Part shown: positions 1 through 6,405 of the stretch, in pieces | Numbering within the stretch: position 1 is the stretch's first letter | Layout of the letters: each line of letters starts with the position of its first letter | Assembly (NCBI GenBank): GCA_030688135.1 | Contig: JAUYIW010000079.1 | Location: forward strand, 1 to 10,874 | DNA from: Candidatus Uhrbacteria bacterium | GTDB lineage: Bacteria > Patescibacteriota > Patescibacteriia > UBA9934 | Reading direction: 5' to 3' | Length of the DNA: 10,874 nucleotides | The notes under the pieces: generated by a model | The model's input: the letters and a program-made list of their open reading frames with translations, nothing else | Database searches by the model: none | Told to the model about the DNA's origin: nothing | Position numbers and translations under genes: made by a program

Positions 1-23
1 CTCGAGATGGTGGGGTTCGAAAG

Positions 24-64
24 ATCTCTCACCCGACAGCAGAAAGTTAAGTCGGGTTCGAGAT
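24..64. repeat. Imperfect hairpin, 14-nt arms
   Basis: Positions 24-37 and 51-64 are reverse complements at 12 of 14 positions, with the core ACCCGAC / GTCGGGT perfect. The loop is 13 nt. No T-run follows on either strand, so it does not look like a simple terminator. It may be part of a dispersed element cut by the window edge. Confidence 0.5.
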
Positions 65-174
65 GGTAGAGAGCAAGATATTCGCTGTTTTTACCGGTTG
101 AGCTAACCTTTGGCCTCTATGCATCTTCCACCTAAATTGCGTATGATCCATTCGAACCTGTAAATCCCTGTCTG

Positions 175-284
175 CCCCGTAGTGAGCTACATTGATAATA
201 ACAATATTTTAAAAAGGTAGCCGTAGGCGACTTCGCTAAAAATACAACATTATGCAATGATATTCATTTAGCTCTACTACGGGG
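175..284. repeat. MITE-like segment bounded by inverted repeats
   Basis: The left end (175-189, CCCCGTAGTGAGCTA) matches the reverse complement of the right end (269-284) except for one extra base. The enclosed 80 bp is AT-rich and contains a short internal palindrome (TAGC...GCTA, about 218-237). The segment is non-coding. The architecture suggests a miniature mobile element or a structured dispersed repeat. No target-site duplication was recognised. Confidence 0.45.
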
Positions 285-363
285 TCCGAGAACCAGAAAA
301 GATCTAAGTTTTTACTGGTATTTTTCTTTGTTTTGAAGCTACGTAGAGTAGGACTAGAACTCA

Positions 364-372
364 TGGTATAAT
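364..372 (+). promoter_or_regulatory. Extended -10 promoter abutting the NTase start
   Basis: TGGTATAAT is a perfect -10 hexamer (367-372) preceded by the TGn extension. No good -35 lies 17 nt upstream. Only 8 nt separate the -10 from the ATG at 381, so transcription should start at or within about 2 nt of the start codon and give a leaderless mRNA. The same ATGGTATAAT string precedes the ABC transporter gene. Confidence 0.65.
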
Positions 373-380
373 TCACTTAT

Positions 381-1037
381 ATGAAAAAAGTTATTGAAGC
401 ATTCTTGAAGGAGCTTAAATCTAGCAAAGACACAAAAGGAGTCCTCCTTTTTGGTTCATATACCAGAGGCGACCAACGTCCAACTTCGGATGTTGATGTC
501 CTTGTTATAACAAAAGAAGGAGCCTGGCGAGATATTGAAGAGCGCGATGGTCAGATGTTCGAAATAGTTTATGCATCTCTTGAATTGGCAAAGGATTTTT
601 ACAAAAAGAATCCTAATGACGCTGTTCAACAATGGACAGACGGAAAAATTATCCATGATCCTGAAGGTGTTATGGAGGAATTGAAAAGGTTCGTTTTCGA
701 GATCCGTGACAAGGGGAGAGAAGCCATGACTGAAAAGCAAGTCAATCATATCAAGTTTGAAAAAGAAGATAAGGTTAGAGCCGTAGAGTATTTACAGAAT
801 ACTGACCTGGCAACAGCAACTCTCTATCTGCAAGCACTCTGTCAGGAATTAGTCGAACTATTTTTTGAATTGAATCAACAATGGACTCCTGCCCCAAAAC
901 AACGTCTGCCTTACATGCGGAAGTCTAACCATGAGGTAGCTAATGTATTTAATAATCTATTTACGGCTGAGAATTTCAAACAACAACTCGAGGAAACGAA
1001 AAAGGTGCTTGCCTTGTTGTTTGTAAAACAGTTCTAA
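381..1037 (+). CDS. Stand-alone nucleotidyltransferase (MNT/Pol-beta fold) with helical C-terminal domain
   Basis: The first ~65 residues carry the signature of minimal nucleotidyltransferases: GSYTRG (25-30), then SDVDV (36-40) with D37 and D39 as the likely metal ligands, and E61 as a candidate third carboxylate. This family transfers NMP from an NTP to a small molecule or protein hydroxyl. Residues ~130-218 are predicted mostly helical, as in the C-terminal halves of drug nucleotidyltransferases and HEPN-type partners, but no HEPN RxxxxH motif is visible and no separate HEPN gene lies beside it. The start is the ATG just after an extended -10, with no SD. The substrate cannot be told from sequence. 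It could be an AMP-transferring regulator, a drug-modifying enzyme or an antitoxin relative. It appears to be a single-gene unit, with a possible terminator at 1129-1166. Confidence 0.88.
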   Translation: MKKVIEAFLKELKSSKDTKGVLLFGSYTRGDQRPTSDVDVLVITKEGAWRDIEERDGQMFEIVYASLELAKDFYKKNPNDAVQQWTDGKIIHDPEGVMEELKRFVFEIRDKGREAMTEKQVNHIKFEKEDKVRAVEYLQNTDLATATLYLQALCQELVELFFELNQQWTPAPKQRLPYMRKSNHEVANVFNNLFTAENFKQQLEETKKVLALLFVKQF

Positions 1038-1041
1038 CGTC

Positions 1042-1128
1042 CCTGCCTGCCCAGCTGAGCGGAGCCTGCCGGCATACAGGATCCACCCCTTCATTCGCCA
1101 AGGTTTTGGAGGACGGGCGATGCGGAGC
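1042..1128. repeat. Degenerate palindromic intergenic repeat remnants
   Basis: Two adjoining GC-rich palindromic pieces occur in an otherwise AT-rich spacer. One is CCTGCCGGCATACAGG (1065-1080). The other begins TTCGCC, has an inner CCAA...TTGG, and ends GGGCGA (about 1094-1120). They look like decayed copies of dispersed intergenic repeats. No coding potential is supported. Confidence 0.35.
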
Positions 1129-1166
1129 CAAGAAAAGGATCTTGCTTTTGCTGGATCTTTTTCTTG
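1129..1166 (+). terminator. Probable terminator of the nucleotidyltransferase gene
   Basis: A 13-bp stem (1129-1141 with 1154-1166) contains one G-U pair. Its 3' arm is itself T-rich (GATCTTTTTCTTG) and its 5' arm A-rich, a common layout for intrinsic terminators. It lies about 90 nt after the stop codon and before the next promoter. Confidence 0.5.
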
Positions 1167-1229
1167 TTACGGATCAGAGATTCGAAAATATCAGATCTAA
1201 TCCAAAGTATGATTATACTTAATTCTAAA

Positions 1230-1258
1230 TTGACTTCGTTCAGATTACAACGTATACT
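1230..1258 (+). promoter_or_regulatory. Sigma70-type promoter of the secreted-protein gene
   Basis: TTGACT (1230-1235), a 17-nt spacer, then TATACT (1253-1258). Each box matches consensus at 5 of 6 positions. The predicted start near 1265 leaves a short leader of about 17 nt without a recognisable SD before the ATG at 1282. Confidence 0.75.
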
Positions 1259-1281
1259 TTTTAAAAAGTAATAACATTTTT

Positions 1282-2052
1282 ATGAAAATTAAATATTTGA
1301 TTGGTGCGTTTTTGGGACTTGCGTTTATTGTCCCAGCCTTGGTTTTAGCAAGCTCGGAAGACTCTGGCGGATACGTTGACGCTTTTATACGCTCAGAAGA
1401 TAAGATGCAGTACGAGGTTCGTGGTTGGGCATATAGTCCGGAATATCCGGAGCATGAGGTTGAAGTCGACATTTTTATAGATGGAGTACGGTTTGACATC
1501 ATAACACCTCAGTCAGTTCGGAGCGACGTTATTGCCTTCACTGGGGTAGATAATGTAAACGGCTTTGTGCATATTCTGCCTACAAATGCATTTATTTGTG
1601 AGCATGAGTGTGCGCCCACTCACTCTTTAGAAATTTACAGTAGAGATGTCGAAACTGGCGATCGTTTTATGTTGGCCGGTGGCGATATTACTGTCGATAG
1701 GGATGAGGTAGGATTTATGGGTTACCTTGACCGAATAAGCGTTGAGAACGCTCAGGATCCGCAGATTTTTGTGCGGGGTTGGGCCGCTAATGCCGAGAGT
1801 CCTCAATTTAACTACGATATTTACATTTTTTCTGACGGTAACCTTGTAGGATCTGGAAATTCCAACATGACTCGTAACGACGTTTCAAGCTTATATCGAC
1901 TCGGTGAAGACCAAGTAGGGTTTGTAATTCCTATTGAGATTGAGCCTGAATTTGATGGTGATAGAGGTGCCTCGGTGCAGGTATATGCGTACGATAGAAA
2001 TAATTATCGATTTTGGATGATTGGCTCGGATTATTACTACTTTGAAAACTAA
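1282..2052 (+). CDS. Secreted protein with two tandem beta-rich repeats, function unknown
   Basis: Residues 1-23 form a signal peptide: lysines at 2 and 4, a hydrophobic stretch, and a VLA-S signal peptidase I site after A23. No lipobox or C-terminal anchor is visible, so release or loose envelope association is likely. The mature part is an internal duplication (about 29-138 and 147-254). Both copies share G-Y-(V/L)-D near the start, V-R-G-W-A (46-50; 164-168), a D-G turn in a beta strand (67-68; 185-186), R-x-D-V, and a G-F near the middle. This pattern resembles beta-sandwich repeats of surface or secreted bacterial proteins, but I cannot name a family. Copy 1 alone has two cysteines (106 and 110). 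The gene has its own promoter and terminator, so it is monocistronic. Confidence 0.82.
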   Translation: MKIKYLIGAFLGLAFIVPALVLASSEDSGGYVDAFIRSEDKMQYEVRGWAYSPEYPEHEVEVDIFIDGVRFDIITPQSVRSDVIAFTGVDNVNGFVHILPTNAFICEHECAPTHSLEIYSRDVETGDRFMLAGGDITVDRDEVGFMGYLDRISVENAQDPQIFVRGWAANAESPQFNYDIYIFSDGNLVGSGNSNMTRNDVSSLYRLGEDQVGFVIPIEIEPEFDGDRGASVQVYAYDRNNYRFWMIGSDYYYFEN

Positions 2053-2063
2053 TCAGGTACAAG

Positions 2064-2098
2064 AAAATCGCTGGTGTAATCCAGCGATTTTATTTTTC
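2064..2098 (+). terminator. Rho-independent terminator
   Basis: A perfect 11-bp stem (2064-2074 with 2081-2091, arms AAAATCGCTGG and CCAGCGATTTT) with a 6-nt loop is followed by a T-rich tail. It begins 12 nt after the stop codon of the secreted-protein gene. Confidence 0.92.
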
Positions 2099-2139
2099 TG
2101 GAGCCTATTTATATAATATCAGATATCATAATAGCTTTA

Positions 2140-2148
2140 TGGTATAAT
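2140..2148 (+). promoter_or_regulatory. Extended -10 promoter abutting the ABC transporter start
   Basis: TGGTATAAT places a perfect -10 at 2143-2148, only 6 nt before the ATG at 2155. A normal start site would fall on or next to the A of the start codon, giving a leaderless transcript. A second TATAAT occurs at 2112-2117. No convincing -35 is seen. Confidence 0.65.
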
Positions 2149-2154
2149 GCCCGC

Positions 2155-3933
2155 ATGTCAAAACGGAGGAAGATCGAATACAAAAAAGTTTATAGTATGG
2201 TAATGCCATCTGTGCGAGAGCATTGGATTTATATTCCACCTCTTGTAATTTTTGCTTTCATAATATCTTGCCTAACAATCGCAGAACCATTTATTTATGG
2301 ATCAATTATTGATTCGGTAATCGAGTCTGTGAATTCTTCACTTTCGGGTAGAGAGGGTTTGGATCTCATTACTCCATTGCTTATTGCGTGGGCTGTAATT
2401 GCACTTGCTTCCACAGCGGTTAATGCATTGAGTACATATCTTTCTTTGCGATTACGCGAAAGCATGCTTGGTACTTTTACTACAGAATTGTTTAGACGAC
2501 TTCTTTCCATGGACATTGAAGTTTTTCACAGAGAGCATGGAGGTGGAGTATTGCGAAAATTCGATAATGCTTGGAATGCGATTTGGAGACTTGGTTCTAC
2601 CATAGTTCGTGGATTTCTTGGGTCAGGTTTCTTATTGATAATTGGACTCATCGCAGGCTTTATACTTGATTGGCGTTTAACGCTAGTTGTTATGATACCA
2701 ATTCCGTTTGTTGTTGGCATAGGTCTATATAATTTATTTCACACTGCGCCTTCTCAGCACAAGAGCCATAAATTCTGGGAAAAGATTTTTGATATTGTTG
2801 GTGACTATATTACCAATATCGCAACAGTTAAGAGCTACTTTAGTGAGGCCGTGGGTGTGAAAAGATATGCCGCTACTTACGCAAAAGCAAAAAATAACCA
2901 GAATTCAATAAACAGACAATGGGCAACTAGCGAGGCCGGTTATGGTGGAATTTATATTATCGGAAGACTTCTTGTGTTTATAGTTGGAACTTATTGGGTT
3001 CTGAACGGTACAACATCTCTTGGAACACTTATTATGTTCTTGGGATTTGCCACATATATTTCTAGTTCAGTTCAGCAAATGATGATTACACTTCCAGATT
3101 TTTCAGATTCTCTAATTAAGTTAGATAGGGCAGGAAAGTATTGGTTTGACGTTCCAAAGATTCAAAACGCACAGCATACAAAAAAATTAAAGAGTGTTGT
3201 TGGTAATATTGAAGTCAAAAATCTTTCTTTTTCTTACGCGAGAGGTAATAAGGTATTGAATAATTTGAGTTTTAATGTTCCGGCTGGAACTACGGTTGCG
3301 CTGGTTGGTGAGTCTGGCGCCGGTAAATCAACGCTTGCTCAAATGATGATGCGTTTTTACGACCCAGATAATGGCTCCATTTCGATTGATGGCACAGATA
3401 TGCGCGAAATTGATTTAAAGAGTTTACGTAAGAACATTGGTTTTGTAATGCAGGAAAATCTTTTATTTCATGAAACAGTTTTGAACAATATAAAATTTGC
3501 AAAACCAAGAGCTAGCGAGCGTGAAATAATTAACGCAGCAAAGCGCGCTCAAGCTCATCAATTTATAAAAAATCTTCCAGATGGCTATAATACAATGGTA
3601 GGCGAGCGCGGAGTGAAGCTTTCTGGCGGACAAAAACAGCGCATTGCTCTTGCCCGTGTGCTCTTGGAGGACTCGCCGATTCTGGTGCTAGACGAAGCCA
3701 CGAGCGCACTTGATTCAAAGACTGAACGTGAGCTGCAAACGGCACTGCAGGAAATAATGAAGGACCGTACTACTATTGTTATCGCTCATAGACTTTCAAC
3801 CGTTTTGGCGGCAGATAATATTTTAGTTATGGACAAGGGCAGGGTGGTTGACCAGGGCAAACATGAAGATTTAATAAAGCGTGGCGGTTTGTATAAACAG
3901 TATTGGGAGATCCAGGCAGGAGGGTATATTTAA
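2155..3933 (+). CDS. ABC exporter half-transporter (TMD-NBD fusion)
   Basis: This 592-aa protein has the usual length and order of a type IV (exporter-fold) half-transporter that works as a dimer in the cytoplasmic membrane. An N-terminal domain with six predicted spans (first two near 26-48 and 73-95, the next pair ~152-195, the last pair ~264-306) precedes the ATPase domain. The ATPase domain is complete: Walker A GESGAGKST (385-393), Q-loop Q433, signature LSGGQ (489-493), Walker B ILVLDE with catalytic E514, D-loop SALD (517-520) and H-loop H545. It should be an active ATP-driven exporter, of lipid, peptide or drug. The substrate is not readable and no neighbour gives a clue. The start ATG abuts an extended -10 and there is no SD. 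The stop codon lies in the first arm of the terminator. No pseudogene signs are seen. Confidence 0.96.
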   Translation: MSKRRKIEYKKVYSMVMPSVREHWIYIPPLVIFAFIISCLTIAEPFIYGSIIDSVIESVNSSLSGREGLDLITPLLIAWAVIALASTAVNALSTYLSLRLRESMLGTFTTELFRRLLSMDIEVFHREHGGGVLRKFDNAWNAIWRLGSTIVRGFLGSGFLLIIGLIAGFILDWRLTLVVMIPIPFVVGIGLYNLFHTAPSQHKSHKFWEKIFDIVGDYITNIATVKSYFSEAVGVKRYAATYAKAKNNQNSINRQWATSEAGYGGIYIIGRLLVFIVGTYWVLNGTTSLGTLIMFLGFATYISSSVQQMMITLPDFSDSLIKLDRAGKYWFDVPKIQNAQHTKKLKSVVGNIEVKNLSFSYARGNKVLNNLSFNVPAGTTVALVGESGAGKSTLAQMMMRFYDPDNGSISIDGTDMREIDLKSLRKNIGFVMQENLLFHETVLNNIKFAKPRASEREIINAAKRAQAHQFIKNLPDGYNTMVGERGVKLSGGQKQRIALARVLLEDSPILVLDEATSALDSKTERELQTALQEIMKDRTTIVIAHRLSTVLAADNILVMDKGRVVDQGKHEDLIKRGGLYKQYWEIQAGGYI

Positions 3934-3958
3934 AAACCATGCTAAGCGCGGGTTTTTT
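3932..3958 (+). terminator. Intrinsic terminator overlapping the ABC transporter stop
   Basis: AAAAACC (3932-3938) pairs with GGTTTTT (3951-3957), with a short inner GC/GC pairing and a T-run. The left arm includes the last bases of the stop codon. Confidence 0.75.
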
Positions 3959-4151
3959 ATTTTCTTATATTTTATGTGGATATGTCATAGCAAAGCCTAT
4001 GATTTTTATACATTCGCCTCCTTGTTTCGATTTCATAATGGTGTAAGATGGTTGTATTATGGTGGGGAGAGAAGTCACGAAATCGTTACAGACTTACGAA
4101 CTATACTAACCTACTAACTCAATTTAGCTGCAATCAGTTTGTAGTTCCGTA

Positions 4152-4179
4152 TTGTCTGTAGGTTTGTAACAAGTATAAC
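4152..4179 (+). promoter_or_regulatory. Promoter of the DUF362 gene
   Basis: TTGTCT (4152-4157), a 16-nt spacer, then TATAAC (4174-4179). The predicted start near 4186 lies only about 4 nt before the ATG at 4190, so the transcript is close to leaderless. The rest of the preceding spacer (3960-4150) shows no gene. Confidence 0.55.
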
Positions 4180-4189
4180 TAATCGTATT

Positions 4190-5125
4190 ATGATCGAAGT
4201 ATCACTTGAAACCGGAGAAAATAGGAGGCAGGTTGTAGCAAATGCCGTTAGGGGTCTTGGCGATGCTTTTAGCGATAAATGCAGACAGGCTGAAACTATT
4301 CTCATAAAGGTAAACTTAGTGCATCATGAAAATCAGCTAGCCTCGACTCATATTGATGCCGTACGTGGCGTGTTGGACGTAATCCGTAATATTAATAAAT
4401 GCAAGGTAATAGTGGCTGATGCCTCATATCATGGGACAAAGGCTGCGTTTCGTAACTTCGGCTATAACCGTCTGCTTGAAGAGTTTAATTTTGTTGAGCT
4501 ACAGGATTTGAATGATGATGATTTCGTGGATGGTTACAGCGTTAAGGCGGACGGATCAAGGAACCCTATTAGACGATCGAAGACAGCGGTCAATGCTGAT
4601 TTAAAGATCTCTCTTGCGCCAATGAAGCTACATCGTGATACTGCGGTTTCGCTAAGTGTAAAGAACTGGACGATTGGTACATGGGTCACGCCGCCTCGCG
4701 TTAGTGCTAGCGGAATGGTTTGGGCACGTTGGCCATGGCTTCACGAAGAGGGCGCTTGGGCACATCATGCAAGCATTATGGAACTTTATCGACAGGTTCC
4801 GTGTGATGTTGGCATAGTTGATGGTATACTAGCAATGGAAGGTGATGGTCCGTCAAGTGGCGAGCCAGTTCAGATGGGTGTTGTACTTGCTGGAATGGAC
4901 GCTGTGGCAGTTGACGCTGTTTCTGCGACGCTAATGAGCATTGACCCTAGCGAGGTTGGTTATTTGGTAATGTGTGCAGAAGCTGGGCTTGGGGTGATTG
5001 ACTTGACGCGGATTAATGTTCCGCCAATGATGATGTCAGAGATTACGCGAGAATTTTCTCGTCCGCCAGGATTTGAAGGTAAGATTATGCAATGGAAGTC
5101 TGGAGCTCCAGAAAGCCTCCGGTAG
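4190..5125 (+). CDS. DUF362 family protein without a ferredoxin tail
   Basis: This 311-aa protein has the conserved layout of DUF362. It starts with an ILIKVNLV strand (37-44), followed by a glycine/aromatic segment with GTKAAFRNFGY (82-92). Next come K-L-H-R-D (146-150) with a nearby SVKNW (156-160), and a C-terminal block DGILAMEGDGP (211-221) leading to a DAVAVDAV strand (237-244). Some DUF362 proteins are fused to a 4Fe-4S domain. This one has only scattered cysteines (31, 71, 205, 262), so it lacks that module. The biochemical role of the family is not settled. The start is the ATG next to a -10, with no SD. The last codons lie inside a 12-nt sequence repeated downstream at 5239-5250. 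Confidence 0.85.
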   Translation: MIEVSLETGENRRQVVANAVRGLGDAFSDKCRQAETILIKVNLVHHENQLASTHIDAVRGVLDVIRNINKCKVIVADASYHGTKAAFRNFGYNRLLEEFNFVELQDLNDDDFVDGYSVKADGSRNPIRRSKTAVNADLKISLAPMKLHRDTAVSLSVKNWTIGTWVTPPRVSASGMVWARWPWLHEEGAWAHHASIMELYRQVPCDVGIVDGILAMEGDGPSSGEPVQMGVVLAGMDAVAVDAVSATLMSIDPSEVGYLVMCAEAGLGVIDLTRINVPPMMMSEITREFSRPPGFEGKIMQWKSGAPESLR

Positions 5126-5250
5126 TCGGCTATTATAAAACTCGCGATCTTGACTTTCACGGGCACCCTGGCATTTCCTAAACGTACGTTTCAGAGACTG
5201 CCATCCCGTTCAAGGCAATCTCATCGAGTTTTAGAACACCTCCGGTAATC
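5116..5250. repeat. MITE-like segment: direct repeats flanking inverted repeats
   Basis: CCTCCGGTA(G/A)TC occurs as direct repeats at 5116-5127 and 5239-5250 (11 of 12 identical). Between them sit inverted repeats TAAAACTCG (5136-5144) and CGAGTTTTA (5225-5233) with weak similarity continuing inward. The enclosed ~80 bp is non-coding. The left direct repeat includes the end of the DUF362 gene, and the right copy would also supply an in-frame stop. This is the structure expected of a small inserted element with a target duplication, though it may be coincidental. Confidence 0.45.
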
Positions 5251-5292
5251 AGTGTTTAGTATTTAGTTTTTAGACTTTTGACTTTTTCAAAT

Positions 5293-5772
5293 ATGTCAAC
5301 ATGTATTTTTCCAGGTCGGTTTCAACCGTTTCATAATGGACATTTGCTAGTAGTTCAAGGAATGATGAAGTCCTGCGGTAGGGCTGTTATTGTTATTTGT
5401 ACAGGTGGGAATGATGCCGATAAAGATTTATTTACACCTGAAGAAGTTCGTGAAATGATAGGCGCCGCATTATTGAGCGAAGATATTGTAGACGCAAATA
5501 TCGTTGAGTGTTCTGATTCTGAATCAGACGAAGAATGGGCAGATAAGATTTTGGAAGCGGCAGGACGCCCGGAGGAGGCTGTTGTTTGGAGCGGAGACGA
5601 GAAGGTTAGGGAGATTTTTGAAAAAATGGATATTAAAACACAGAAGATTGTGCATGTCCCCGGAATTGTTAGCGCGGAGTTACGCGAGATGCTGAAAACT
5701 GGGGACACCGAGTGGAGATCAAAAGTTCCAGGTGGGGCAATGGATGTTGTTTGGGATAAATTTAAGGGGTAG
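5293..5772 (+). CDS. Archaeal-type NMN adenylyltransferase-like protein (NadM-like)
   Basis: The N-terminus shows the cytidylyltransferase/adenylyltransferase HIGH-type motif as GRFQPFHNGH (8-17), the form found in NadM, which joins NMN and ATP to make NAD in the cytoplasm. The C-terminal part has SAELR (127-131) followed by a G-D-x-x-W-R-S-x-x-P segment (137-146), matching the NadM end. The usual S-G/A-T-x-(I/V)-R motif appears one residue short here, and the threonine is missing. At 159 aa it is slightly shorter than typical archaeal NadM. I chose the ATG at 5293. The upstream TTG at 5278 adds only five unconserved residues. No strong SD or promoter is visible. Related enzymes such as FMN or pantetheine adenylyltransferases cannot be excluded. 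Confidence 0.82.
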   Translation: MSTCIFPGRFQPFHNGHLLVVQGMMKSCGRAVIVICTGGNDADKDLFTPEEVREMIGAALLSEDIVDANIVECSDSESDEEWADKILEAAGRPEEAVVWSGDEKVREIFEKMDIKTQKIVHVPGIVSAELREMLKTGDTEWRSKVPGGAMDVVWDKFKG

Positions 5773-5828
5773 GGTTAGTGGGGAATTTGAAGAAGGTTGA
5801 ATCTGAAAGAGCTATGAATTGATCAGTT

Positions 5829-5859
5829 AATTCCAAATTCCAAATTTCAAAATTCAAAT
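5829..5859. repeat. Low-complexity AT repeat
   Basis: Near-tandem units of the type AATTCCAAATTCC and AATTTCAAAATTC follow one another in the spacer after the NadM-like gene. They are self-complementary in part (AATT/TTCAAA phrases). Non-coding; the rest of 5773-5910 shows nothing else. Confidence 0.5.
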
Positions 5860-5886
5860 ATAAAATCACATATCAAAATCACGGTC

Positions 5887-5915
5887 TAGACAAAAGTTAA
5901 AATTTACGATACAGT
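5887..5915 (+). promoter_or_regulatory. Possible promoter before the small membrane-protein gene
   Basis: TAGACA (5887-5892), a 17-nt spacer, then TACAGT (5910-5915). Each box is imperfect. A start near 5922 would fall inside the hairpin that follows. A second candidate -10, TAAAAT (5898-5903), would start upstream of it. Confidence 0.35.
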
Positions 5916-5946
5916 GCGGCGGTCAATTAAGGCCGTCGTTCTTTTT
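5916..5946 (+). terminator. Terminator-like hairpin directly before an SD (possible attenuator)
   Basis: A 9-bp GC-rich stem pairs 5916-5924 with 5931-5939, including three G-U pairs. The loop is AATTAA and TTCTTTTT follows. The SD GGAGG of the next gene begins immediately after the T-run. It may terminate read-through from the NadM-like gene, or attenuate the small gene. Confidence 0.55.
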
Positions 5947-5955
5947 GGAGGAAAA

Positions 5956-6141
5956 ATGAAAAAAAGCAAAGCGTACGTGCATTTTGTAGGTTTGTATCAG
6001 GAAGAAATTGCGAAAATGCAAGATGTCCAGCTTATTACCGAGGGCAAGGACTCGCGAGCTCTTGATAGGGTTTTCTTGATTGCGTTGCTTATCAGCTATT
6101 CAGCGTTTCTGTATTTCTTGCTAGGTGTCATTACCGGTTAG
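5956..6141 (+). CDS. Small single-span membrane protein, function unknown
   Basis: This 61-aa protein has a polar, lysine-containing N-terminal half (about 1-37, possibly an amphipathic helix). One hydrophobic segment follows at roughly 38-59 (from V-F-L-I-A-L-L to L-L-G-V-I). The charge pattern (R34, D37, R38 before the span) suggests the N-terminus stays in the cytoplasm. I chose the ATG at 5956 because GGAGG sits 4 nt before it; an in-frame upstream extension lies in the hairpin and lacks an SD. The gene has its own terminator-like hairpin upstream and a clear terminator downstream, so it looks like an independent one-gene unit. I recognise no family. Confidence 0.75.
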   Translation: MKKSKAYVHFVGLYQEEIAKMQDVQLITEGKDSRALDRVFLIALLISYSAFLYFLLGVITG

Positions 6142-6157
6142 TGGCAATCTATGCATG

Positions 6158-6188
6158 ACCAGGGCCTACGAACCCTGGTTTTTCTTTT
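6158..6188 (+). terminator. Rho-independent terminator
   Basis: ACCAGGG (6158-6164) pairs with CCCTGGT (6173-6179) around an 8-nt loop, and a T-rich tract TTTTTCTTTTC follows. It lies 16 nt after the stop of the small membrane-protein gene. Confidence 0.88.
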
Positions 6189-6323
6189 CGTATGACTTAC
6201 AAGGGATCTACTGATTTACTGATTGCTACAGATATACCTATAAATTAGCTAGTCAGGTTGCGAGGAGCTCAGAAGCACTGGAACCATAAGATCCATAAGA
6301 AACACTGTAAACATGTAAAGACA

Positions 6324-6405
6324 TTGTCACCCTGAGCGAACGCGAAGTATATTTCGCTGTGAATCAACTAAAGATTCTTCCCCTTCTACAGGTTCAGGAT
6401 AACAA
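6324..6405. repeat. Short dispersed-repeat-like element with imperfect terminal inverted repeats
   Basis: The left end TTGTCACCCTGAGC (6324-6337) and the reverse complement of the right end, TTGTTATCCTGAAC (6405-6392), agree at 11 of 14 positions. Sequences of the type GTCACCCTGAGCGAA...GAAG are widespread intergenic repeats in many bacteria (recalled, not searched). The interior is non-coding. The right end overlaps the 3' end of the possible 24-aa ORF. Confidence 0.5.

Larger units (their letters stand above)
1..380. other. Gene-free spacer with palindromic elements
   Basis: No convincing ORF covers this stretch on either strand. It contains a stem-loop near the left edge (24-64), a longer inverted-repeat segment (175-284), and the promoter of the nucleotidyltransferase at its right end. 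The phrase TCGAGATGGT occurs twice (2-11 and 58-67). The TTCGA sequences near positions 16 and 57 look like tRNA T-loops, but neither has complementary flanks, so no tRNA is called. Confidence 0.6.

Noticed and set aside
1..68. TTCGA(A/G) sequences resembling tRNA T-loops
   Set aside because: The flanking five bases do not pair in either case and no cloverleaf can be drawn.
1120..1200. 26-aa ORF with GGAGG 7 nt upstream
   Set aside because: The GGAGG lies in a degenerate intergenic repeat and the frame runs through a terminator hairpin; the peptide has no notable feature.
4000..4030. GGAGG on the minus strand near 4016-4020 followed by ATG
   Set aside because: Spacing is only 3 nt and the frame is 13 codons long, with no other support.
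3881..4117. 78-aa plus-strand ORF overlapping the ABC gene end
   Set aside because: It begins inside the ABC gene in another frame, crosses its terminator and has no SD; it looks like chance.
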